Positions 1 through 6,765 of a stretch of DNA of 9,317 nucleotides are shown in pieces. The position numbers were made by a program, and so were the translations under genes. Origin of the DNA: Pseudomonadota bacterium (GTDB lineage Bacteria; Pseudomonadota; Gammaproteobacteria; Xanthomonadales; Xanthomonadaceae); contig JANXZP010000240.1 in the NCBI GenBank assembly GCA_025355485.1, positions 1 to 9,317 of the forward strand. Reading direction: 5' to 3'. Below the pieces are notes generated by a model. That model was not told where the DNA came from and did no database searches. It was given only the letters and a program-made list of their open reading frames with translations. The stretch's first letter is position 1; each line of letters opens with the position of its first letter.

Positions 1-3000
1 AGGCGCCGGCCGATCCGGCGTTGCGCAAGGCATTCGAGGACGCGCTGGCCGCATCGCGTGCGGCGGTGGTAGCACGCGCCGCGTCGGCTCCGACGCCGAC
101 GTTCGACGACAGCCTGCCGATCGCGCGCGAAGCCGAGCGGATCATCGAACAGATACGCGCGCACCAGGTCGTGGTGATCGCGGGCGAAACCGGCTCGGGC
201 AAGACCACCCAGTTGCCGAAGCTGTGCCTTGCCGCCGGGCGCGGCGCGGCGGGGATGATCGGTTGTACCCAGCCACGCCGGATCGCCGCGCGCAGCGTCG
301 CGCGTCGGGTCGCGCAGGAACTCGGTGTGCCGGTCGGTGGGGCGGTCGGTTTCCAGGTGCGCTTCAACGACCAGGTGTCGGAGCAGACGCGCATCAAGTT
401 CATGACCGACGGCATCCTGCTCGCGGAAATGCAGTCCGACCGCTGGCTCAGCGCCTACGACACCCTGATCATCGATGAAGCGCACGAGCGCAGCCTCAAT
501 ATCGACTTCCTGCTCGGCTACCTGCGCCAGTTGCTGCCGAAGCGGCCCGACCTCAAGGTGATCGTGACCTCGGCCACGATCGACACATCGCGGTTCGCCA
601 AACACTTCAACGATGCGCCGGTGCTCGACGTCGAAGGCCGCAGCTATCCGGTGGAAGTGCGCTACCTCGAAATGGGGTCAGTTTCATTTTCGTCGAACGC
701 TGGGCCACCATCCGCTCGCAACGAAAATGAACCTGACCCCATTTCGACCGGCGATGCAGTGATCGCCGCGTTGGAGGACATCACGCGCGAAGATGCGAAT
801 GGTGATGTTCTCGTCTTCCTGCCCGGTGAGCGCGAGATCCGCGACCTGCGCCACGCGATCGACAAGCGGCGCTTCCGCCACACCGAAGTGCTGCCGTTGT
901 ATGCGCGACTGTCGCCGCGCGACCAGGATCGCGCGTTCAATCCCGGTCCGGGCCGGCGCATCGTGCTGGCGACGAATGTCGCGGAAACATCGCTGACGGT
1001 GCCGCGCATTCGCTACGTGATCGACCCCGGAATGGCGCGCGTCAAGCGTTACAGCCTGCGCATGAAGCTCGACCGCCTGCACATCGAGGCGGTCTCGCAG
1101 GCGAGCGCGGACCAGCGCAAGGGCCGATGTGGGCGCGTCGCGGCGGGCGTGTGCTACCGGTTGTACGCCGAATCCGACTTCCTTTCGCGGCCGCGCTACA
1201 CCGATCCGGAAATCCTGCGCGCATCGCTGGCGGGCGTGATCCTGCGGATGCTTGCGCTGGGGCTCGGGCGCGTGGAGGATTTTCCATTCATCGATGCGCC
1301 GGACGCGCGCTCGATTGCCGATGGCTGGCAACATTTGTGGGAACTCGGTGCGATCACTGCGCCAGACAAACATGGCGTACGCGCGCTGACCCCGATCGGG
1401 CGCACGCTCGCGCGGCTGCCGGTGGACGTGAAACTGGGCCGCATCCTGATCGCCGCGCAGCAGCATCGCTGCCTGCGTGAGGCGTATGTCATCGCCGCAT
1501 TCCTCGCCATACAAGATCCGCGCGAGCGACCCGCCGACGCGCGCGGCGCGGCGGACACCGCGCATGCGGCCTTCGCCGATCCGAAATCCGAATTCATCGG
1601 CATCGTGAAACTCTGGGACGCATACGCGCTCGCGCACGAAGACCTGACCCAATCGAAACTGCGCGACTGGTGCGAGAAACATTTTCTCGGCTTCCTGCGC
1701 ATGCGCGAATGGCGCGAGTTGCACAGGCAGTTGCTCGTGCTTGGCGAAGAACTGCAATGGCAGACGAACGAAACAGCGGCCGATTACGCGGCTTTGCATC
1801 GTGCATTGCTCGCAGGCTTGCCGACGCAGCTTGGCCAGAAGGACGAAAAACACATCTATCAAGCGCCGCGCCAGCGACGCTTCAAGCTGTTTCCCGGCTC
1901 GGCGCTCGCGAAGCTGCCACCGCCTTGGGTGTTGTCGGCGACGATGCTCGACACCGCCCAGGTCTGGGGAATGACCAACGCGCGCATCGAGCCGGACTGG
2001 GCGATCCAGGAATTGCCACACCTGCTCGCGCGCCGCCACTACGACGCGCACTGGTCGCGCAAGCAGGGTCGCGTGACCGCATCGGAACAGATATCCCTGT
2101 TCGGACTCGTACTCGCGCCGAAGCGGCCGGTGCATTACGGCAGCATCGCGCCGGTCGAATCGCGCGAGTTGTTCGTGCGGCAAGGCCTGGTGATGGGCGA
2201 GGTCAATACGCGCGCTGCGTTTCTTGCGCACAACCTCGCGACACTCGAAAAGGCGCGCGAAGAAGAAGCAAAGTTGCGTCGTGCGGGATTGGCCGTGGAT
2301 GAAGACTGGCAGGCGCGCTGGTATCTGGATCGGCTGCCATCCGGCATGTGCACCGCAGCCGCGCTGGACGCCTGGTGCGCGAAGTCGTCGCCCGATCAAC
2401 GCCACGCACTGGAATGGCCACTCGCCGAGTTGTTGCCGGGTGAGTGCAGCGAAGCCGAACGCTTCCCGAAATATCTCGCGCTCGGGGATGCGCGGCTCGC
2501 GTTGGCCTATCATTTCGAACCGGGCGCGGCGGCCGATGGGGTGACGCTCGCGGTGCCGATCCACCTGCTCAACGCGCTCGATGCGGCGCGCCTGACCTGG
2601 CTGGTGCCGGGATTTCACGCCGAGAAGGCGACTGCGCTGATCCGCAGCCTGCCGAAAGCGTTGCGACGCAACTACGTGCCCGCGCCGGACTTTGCGCGCG
2701 CCTTCGCCGAAGCCTGGGCAGTCGCGAGCGCCGACAGCATCGCGGGCGAGCTTGCGCGTTTCCTCACGCGCGCGACCGGAGCGATGATCGCGGCGAAAGA
2801 CTTTGATGAATCTGTAGTCGAACCGCATTTGCGCATGAACCTGCGCGTGCTCGATGGCGAGCGCGTGCTCGCCGAGTCGCGCGATCTGGACGCGCTGCGC
2901 CTGCAGTTCGGTTCACGCGCAGAGATCGCTTTTGCAGCACGCGCCGGGCGCGAACTCGCAGCTGAAGAATTGCGCGAATTTCCACCGCGACCGATTCCCG

Positions 3001-3845
3001 TCAGCGTGCCTGGCGAGGCCGGCGTGCCTGCGTTTCCCGCGTTGGTGGATTGCGGCGAGGATGCCGCGTTGCGCGTATTCGCCGATCGCGCGCAGGCGCA
3101 ACTCGAACATGTCGGAGGCGTGCGCCGCTTGCTGCGGATTGCGCTCGCCGACCGCATCAAGAGCGCGCGCAAGCAATTGCCGTTGTCAGCGCAGACCGGC
3201 CTGCTGTATGCGTCGATCGAACAGTTCTCCAACGTCGCCGGCATCAAATCGGCGGTGCAGGAACGCTTGCGCGTAGACCTTGTCGAGGCAGCGCTGAATG
3301 CCTTGCTCGCCGTAAATTTCGATGACGTCCGCGACCGCAGTGCATTTGAAAAACGCCTCGATGCCTCCGGCAAGCAATTATTCGGCGAAGCGATGCGTCG
3401 CATGCAAATGGCCGAAACCATCCTCGCCGCTGTGGCCGAACTCAAACCGAAACTCGATTCGCCGCTGCTCGGTTGGGCGCAAGGCAACCTCGACGACCTG
3501 CGCGCGCAACTCGCCTCCTTGCTGCCGCCGGGATTCCTGCGCGATACGCCAGCCGACGCCCTTGCGCAATTCCCGCGCTACCTGAAGGCGATGCGCCTGC
3601 GCGCCGAACGTGCGATCGACGATCCGCAGCGCGATCAGGCGCGGATGCTGGAATTGCAGCCGTTCGTGGACGCGCTGTCGCAGGCGCGCGCGCGTGGCAT
3701 CGCTAAGCGGCCCGAATGGCGCGTGCTGCGCTGGGATCTGGAAGAACTGCGGGTGTCGTTGTTCGCGCAGGAACTCGGCGCGAAACCGGGCGTGTCAGTC
3801 AAGCGCCTGATGCGTCACCTTCGCGCGATACACATGGACGTGTGA
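1..3845 (+). CDS. hrpA: ATP-dependent RNA helicase HrpA (DEAH box), 5' partial
   Basis: This is a cytoplasmic DEAH/RHA 3'-5' RNA helicase; in E. coli HrpA has been linked to fimbrial mRNA processing and to rescue of collided ribosomes. The reading frame is open from base 3, so the TTG at 21 is unlikely to be the start. By comparison with E. coli HrpA (about 1300 aa) roughly 40-50 N-terminal residues lie upstream of the window. Counting residues from base 21: Walker A GETGSGKT at 55-62, DEAH at 152-155, SAT at 184-186, motif VI QRKGRCGR at 365-372. A helicase-associated (HA2) region lies at about 420-510, an OB-like region near 585-690, then a long DUF3418-type C-terminal region to the end. 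All core motifs are intact. An insertion of about 25 residues (M218-S242) comes from a palindromic repeat in the linker between the RecA-like domains. The ORF ends at TGA 3843-3845, convergent with the next gene. Family assignment is secure. Confidence 0.96.
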   Translation, partial: APADPALRKAFEDALAASRAAVVARAASAPTPTFDDSLPIAREAERIIEQIRAHQVVVIAGETGSGKTTQLPKLCLAAGRGAAGMIGCTQPRRIAARSVARRVAQELGVPVGGAVGFQVRFNDQVSEQTRIKFMTDGILLAEMQSDRWLSAYDTLIIDEAHERSLNIDFLLGYLRQLLPKRPDLKVIVTSATIDTSRFAKHFNDAPVLDVEGRSYPVEVRYLEMGSVSFSSNAGPPSARNENEPDPISTGDAVIAALEDITREDANGDVLVFLPGEREIRDLRHAIDKRRFRHTEVLPLYARLSPRDQDRAFNPGPGRRIVLATNVAETSLTVPRIRYVIDPGMARVKRYSLRMKLDRLHIEAVSQASADQRKGRCGRVAAGVCYRLYAESDFLSRPRYTDPEILRASLAGVILRMLALGLGRVEDFPFIDAPDARSIADGWQHLWELGAITAPDKHGVRALTPIGRTLARLPVDVKLGRILIAAQQHRCLREAYVIAAFLAIQDPRERPADARGAADTAHAAFADPKSEFIGIVKLWDAYALAHEDLTQSKLRDWCEKHFLGFLRMREWRELHRQLLVLGEELQWQTNETAADYAALHRALLAGLPTQLGQKDEKHIYQAPRQRRFKLFPGSALAKLPPPWVLSATMLDTAQVWGMTNARIEPDWAIQELPHLLARRHYDAHWSRKQGRVTASEQISLFGLVLAPKRPVHYGSIAPVESRELFVRQGLVMGEVNTRAAFLAHNLATLEKAREEEAKLRRAGLAVDEDWQARWYLDRLPSGMCTAAALDAWCAKSSPDQRHALEWPLAELLPGECSEAERFPKYLALGDARLALAYHFEPGAAADGVTLAVPIHLLNALDAARLTWLVPGFHAEKATALIRSLPKALRRNYVPAPDFARAFAEAWAVASADSIAGELARFLTRATGAMIAAKDFDESVVEPHLRMNLRVLDGERVLAESRDLDALRLQFGSRAEIAFAARAGRELAAEELREFPPRPIPVSVPGEAGVPAFPALVDCGEDAALRVFADRAQAQLEHVGGVRRLLRIALADRIKSARKQLPLSAQTGLLYASIEQFSNVAGIKSAVQERLRVDLVEAALNALLAVNFDDVRDRSAFEKRLDASGKQLFGEAMRRMQMAETILAAVAELKPKLDSPLLGWAQGNLDDLRAQLASLLPPGFLRDTPADALAQFPRYLKAMRLRAERAIDDPQRDQARMLELQPFVDALSQARARGIAKRPEWRVLRWDLEELRVSLFAQELGAKPGVSVKRLMRHLRAIHMDV
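668..746. repeat. REP-like palindromic element inserted in frame in hrpA
   Basis: Two 26-bp arms, 668-693 and 721-746, are inverted copies with one mismatch (T682 against C732), separated by a 27-bp loop. The arms share the core ATGGGGTCAG and CATTTTCG. The stretch from AAATGGGG (670) to CCCCATTT (744) is 75 bp, exactly 25 codons, and is read through without a stop. It encodes residues such as GSVSFSSNAG and NENEPDPIS, low-complexity and unlike the helicase around it. From memory, palindromes with a GGGGTCAG...CTGACCCC core are dispersed in Xanthomonadales and other proteobacterial genomes and resemble REP elements mobilised by RAYT (Y1 transposase-like) proteins; no such gene is in this window. 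The position between YPVEVRY and GDVLVF is a variable linker in HrpA proteins, which explains why it is tolerated. The palindrome is directly visible; its family identity is recalled. Confidence 0.85.
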
Positions 3846-3936
3846 GTGGCTTTGCACTCCCTGCGGTCGCCACGAGCGCAGGATGCGCAAGAGCGGCCGT
3901 CAGCTTGAGGCGTTGCGATAGTTCGCAGTCGTCGAC

Positions 3937-4443
3937 TTACTGCACGCGTTCGACCTTCGCATGACTGCCGTAGCCTTCGACCTGCAGGAACCAACCGCTT
4001 CCGACCAGCGACGGGCTGATGTGAACCACCGGATTCTCCAGATGCACGCCGGCCAGCTCTGAGCTATCGGTCTGGCGCCAGACCTGGCCGTTCTCGAGGG
4101 TGAACGTGGTGCCGCCCGACCAGCCTCTGAAGGTGCCCGGAATGCGGCTGACGATCTCGCTGCGATCGCCGTGGTAATCCTTGAACCCGATCCGCTCCGC
4201 ATCGTTCTTGTTCTGCTCGCGCGCGCCGGCTTCGCGCGCCTGCGCGGCGCGCGCCTCGACTTCGTTCTTGATGAAGGCGTTGAGCCTAGCCAGTTCCGCA
4301 GGCGAAAGCTTGTCGAGGCCGGCGGCCTTGAAGTCGGCTGACGACATGCGTTCTTCCACCGACGAGAACTGCTGGGCGATGGCCAGCGGGGTGGCGACGG
4401 CGATGCAGACGGCGAGCGAAACGAGCAGATGGCGGCAGCGCAT
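3937..4443 (-). CDS. Small exported protein with N-terminal KLSPAEL helix and C-terminal beta-type domain
   Basis: This 168-aa protein runs from ATG at 4443 to TAA at 3937. The start is supported by AGGAA on the minus strand (4456-4452), 8 nt upstream. Residues 1-23 form a typical Sec signal peptide (basic MRCRH, hydrophobic core, likely cleavage after LAIA), so it is probably periplasmic or secreted. Residues 24-90 are charged and helical and include FKAAGLDKLSPAELARLNAF (38-57), a segment I recall from many uncharacterised Xanthomonadales exported proteins, then a likely coiled stretch rich in A, E and R. Residues 100-168 look beta-rich, with GTFRGWSGGTTFTLENGQVW and a later GSGWFLQVEGYGSHAKVERV. 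The reading frame stays open far upstream of the ATG, but that extension overlaps relA and the signal peptide argues against it. Function is unknown. It is divergent from relA and convergent with hrpA. Confidence 0.85.
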   Translation of the reverse strand: MRCRHLLVSLAVCIAVATPLAIAQQFSSVEERMSSADFKAAGLDKLSPAELARLNAFIKNEVEARAAQAREAGAREQNKNDAERIGFKDYHGDRSEIVSRIPGTFRGWSGGTTFTLENGQVWRQTDSSELAGVHLENPVVHISPSLVGSGWFLQVEGYGSHAKVERVQ

Positions 4444-4451
4444 GATGGGGG

Positions 4452-4456
4452 TTCCT
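4452..4456 (-). promoter_or_regulatory. Ribosome binding site of the exported protein
   Basis: AGGAA on the minus strand with 8 nt to the ATG at 4443. It fixes the start immediately before the signal peptide and rules out the much longer open frame. Confidence 0.6.
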
Positions 4457-4488
4457 GCGGAAAGATATGGGGCTGAAAATCCGGGGCT

Positions 4489-4494
4489 AGTGTA
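4489..4494 (-). promoter_or_regulatory. Candidate -10 box for the minus-strand exported protein
   Basis: TACACT on the minus strand lies about 45 nt upstream of the ATG at 4443, in the 106-bp divergent gap between this gene and relA. It matches four of six bases of TATAAT. No good -35 box is visible at the right spacing, so this is only a candidate. Confidence 0.3.
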
Positions 4495-4512
4495 AACCCA
4501 ATGGCAGCCACG

Positions 4513-4518
4513 TATAAC
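4513..4518 (+). promoter_or_regulatory. Candidate -10 box for relA
   Basis: TATAAC matches five of six bases of the TATAAT consensus and lies 31 nt upstream of the GTG start at 4550, implying a leader of about 25 nt. The expected -35 position has no good match to TTGACA. It shares the divergent gap with the opposite-facing candidate, so the two promoters would be back to back. Confidence 0.35.
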
Positions 4519-4549
4519 TGATCCTCGAGCCCGCATATCGTCCCACGTC

Positions 4550-6721
4550 GTGAACGCATCCTCCCCCAGCACCGTTTCCGCCGACGCGCCATTGCAGCGC
4601 TGGCTGGCAACGCGCGCGCCTGCATCGATGCGCGGCGCGCTGGAGGTGCTGGCCTCGGCAGGCTTTCCCGCGCCCGATCCGGGGGGCGCAGCGGCGCTGG
4701 TCGCGTGCCTGAATCTGCTCGAGATGCTGCGCGCCGACGAGGAAGTGCTGCTCGCGGCGATCCTGCACGCGTTACCGGAATGGCGGCCGCGCCTTGCCGC
4801 GCTGGAACCGGCCACGCGATCGCGCGTGCAGGCGCTGCTCGATGGCCAGCAGGCGGCCGAACAGGTGTGGACATTGCACGCCGGTCGCGCGCAGCACGTT
4901 CGCGCCGAAGGACTGCGGCGCCTGCTGCTGGCCCTGGTGCGCGATCTGCGTGTGATCCTGATCTTGCTCGCGCGCCAGCTCGTGCGGATGCGCGACGCGA
5001 CGTCATTGCCCGAAGCCGAACGCGTCGCGCTCGCGCAGCTCAGCGCCGACATCCACGCGCCACTCGCGAACCGGCTCGGCATCTGGCAGCTCAAGTGGGA
5101 ACTCGAAGACCTCGCGTTCCGTTTCCTGCAGCCTGAAACCTACAAACGCATCGCGCGCCTGCTCGACGAGAAACGCGGCGATCGCGAGCGTTTCATCGAG
5201 GACGTGAAATCGCGTATCCGCGCCGCGCTCGGCGATGCGGACATCCGCGCCGATGTCGCCGGCCGGCCGAAGCACATCTTCAGCATCTGGAAGAAGATGC
5301 AGCGCAAGGACGTGCCGTTCGGCGAGCTCTACGACGTACGCGCGGTGCGCGTGCTCGTCGACGACGTCGCGACCTGCTACGCCGCGCTCGGCGTGGTGCA
5401 CCAGTTGTGGCCGCCGGTGCCGACCGAGTTCGACGACTACATCGCCAATCCCAAGGGCAACCAGTACCGCTCGCTGCACACCGCCGTGATCGGGCCGGAA
5501 GGGCGCACGCTGGAAGTGCAGATCCGCACCCACGAGATGCACGCGCATTCCGAACTCGGTGTCGCTGCGCACTGGCGCTACAAGGAGGGAACCGCCGCGC
5601 CTGCATCGGCGAACGCAGGCTTCGAACGCAAACTCGCGTGGATGCGCCAGTTGCTCGATCGCACCGAAGCGGACGGCGATGACGATGCATTGCTCGCCGG
5701 CCTGCGCACCGACCTGGTCGAGGATCGCATCTACCTGCTCACGCCGAAAGGCGAAGTCATCGACCTGCCGCGCGGCGGCACCGTGCTTGATTTCGCCTAC
5801 CACGTGCATACCGAAGTCGGGCATCGCTGCCGCGGCGCCAAGGTCAACGGCCGCATCGTGCCGCTGGATTTCGGGCCGAACACCGGCGATCGCATCGAGA
5901 TCCTCACCGCGAAAACCTCCGAGCCGCGTCGCGACTGGCTGCTGACCGGCAATGGATTCCTCGCCAGCGCGCGTTCGCGCGACAAGGTGCGCGCGTGGTT
6001 CCACAAGCTCGACCGCGCGCGCAACCTGCAGGCCGGGCGCGAATTGCTCGACCGCGAACTCAAGCGGCTCGCCCTGCTCCAGTCCGACCTTGCACCGGCG
6101 CTGACGAAATTCCACCTCGCTAGCATCGACGAATTGCACGTCGCGGTCGCCCTCGGCGACATCGGGCCGAGCCAGGTCGCGCGTGCGCTGCACGACCACG
6201 CGCAGGCGCAATTGCGCGGCGAATCCGCGCGCGCGCAACGCGTCGAGCCTAGGCTGCGTCCGGCGCGGCCTAGCGACCGTTTCATCGTCGAAGGCGTCGG
6301 TAATTTGCTTACGCAACTCGCGCGTTGCTGCCAGCCGGTGGCCGGCGATGCGATCGCGGGATACCTCACGCGCGCGCGTGGCGTGAGCATCCATCGCGAA
6401 GGTTGCGTTGCGCTGCAGCGATTGCTTGCGCGCCACCCCGAACGCCTGCTGCCGGTGGAATGGGGCGAGCGCGATGGCGCCAGCTACAGTGTGGACGTGC
6501 TGGTGCGCGGACTCGACCGCAAGAACCTGCTGAAGGATCTGGCCAACCTGATTGCACAACAGGGCGTGCACGTACTCGCGGTCAACAGCCGGATGGACGC
6601 AGTACGTGGGCTGGTCGAGATGGCATTCACCCTGAAAGTGCGCGACTTCGACCAACTCGGCCAATTGCTCGGCAGGCTGAACGCCGTCCCCGGCGTGGAC
6701 GACGTGCATAGGCTCGGCTGA
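4550..6721 (+). CDS. relA: (p)ppGpp synthetase RelA (GTP pyrophosphokinase, monofunctional)
   Basis: RelA transfers pyrophosphate from ATP to GDP/GTP when uncharged tRNA occupies the ribosomal A site, starting the stringent response. It is 723 aa against 744 in E. coli and collinear with it. The N-terminal pseudo-hydrolase domain (about 1-175) lacks the HD pair: the corresponding site reads ILHALPEW (H73-A74), so ppGpp hydrolysis is not expected. The synthetase domain has GRPKHIFSIWKKM from 238, FGELYDVRAVRV with D262, EFDD at 293-296 and NQYRSLHT at 304-311. EFDD is the acidic EXDD signature of monofunctional RelA, in place of RXKD in bifunctional Rel/SpoT. A TGS domain follows at about 392-455. 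A zinc-finger-like region has C593, C594, H615 and C619, and an ACT/RRM domain spans about 648-723. The start is GTG with no clear Shine-Dalgarno; the next in-frame ATG (4628) would remove 26 residues. A separate SpoT hydrolase should exist elsewhere in the genome. Confidence 0.96.
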   Translation: MNASSPSTVSADAPLQRWLATRAPASMRGALEVLASAGFPAPDPGGAAALVACLNLLEMLRADEEVLLAAILHALPEWRPRLAALEPATRSRVQALLDGQQAAEQVWTLHAGRAQHVRAEGLRRLLLALVRDLRVILILLARQLVRMRDATSLPEAERVALAQLSADIHAPLANRLGIWQLKWELEDLAFRFLQPETYKRIARLLDEKRGDRERFIEDVKSRIRAALGDADIRADVAGRPKHIFSIWKKMQRKDVPFGELYDVRAVRVLVDDVATCYAALGVVHQLWPPVPTEFDDYIANPKGNQYRSLHTAVIGPEGRTLEVQIRTHEMHAHSELGVAAHWRYKEGTAAPASANAGFERKLAWMRQLLDRTEADGDDDALLAGLRTDLVEDRIYLLTPKGEVIDLPRGGTVLDFAYHVHTEVGHRCRGAKVNGRIVPLDFGPNTGDRIEILTAKTSEPRRDWLLTGNGFLASARSRDKVRAWFHKLDRARNLQAGRELLDRELKRLALLQSDLAPALTKFHLASIDELHVAVALGDIGPSQVARALHDHAQAQLRGESARAQRVEPRLRPARPSDRFIVEGVGNLLTQLARCCQPVAGDAIAGYLTRARGVSIHREGCVALQRLLARHPERLLPVEWGERDGASYSVDVLVRGLDRKNLLKDLANLIAQQGVHVLAVNSRMDAVRGLVEMAFTLKVRDFDQLGQLLGRLNAVPGVDDVHRLG

Positions 6722-6733
6722 CCGGTGCGGCGT

Positions 6734-6739
6734 TATCCT
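6734..6739 (+). promoter_or_regulatory. Candidate -10 box between relA and the TPR-like gene
   Basis: TATCCT (four of six matches to TATAAT) lies 13 bp after the relA stop and 27 nt before the ATG at 6766. With a start point about 7 nt downstream, the transcript would begin almost at the ATG at 6746, which opens an 8-triplet mini-ORF (7 residues plus stop). No convincing -35 box is seen. The TPR-like gene may instead be read through from relA. Confidence 0.25.
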
Positions 6740-6765
6740 TGGCGCATGCCGGATCGTTTCTTCGC

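Noticed and set aside
21..23. TTG as the hrpA start
   Set aside because: The frame is open to the left window edge and HrpA homologues have about 40-50 more N-terminal residues, so the true start lies outside the window.
684..2828. A 714-codon open frame on the minus strand within hrpA
   Set aside because: It is a shadow of high-GC coding sequence opposite a gene with intact DEAH helicase motifs. Its translation is rich in R, A and Q without recognisable domains.
3846..3936. Bidirectional terminator in the hrpA/exported-protein convergent gap (GTGGC...GCCAC, GCGC-AGGAT-GCGC)
   Set aside because: The stems are 4-5 bp, the first has a long loop, and no T-run follows on either strand. Nothing else was seen in this 91-bp gap.
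4444..5094. N-terminal extension of the minus-strand exported protein
   Set aside because: It would overlap relA and bury a clean signal peptide that has its own ATG and AGGAA ribosome binding site.
4550..6721. Bifunctional SpoT/Rel identity
   Set aside because: The HD hydrolase residues are replaced (H73-A74) and the synthetase carries EFDD, the monofunctional RelA signature, not RXKD.
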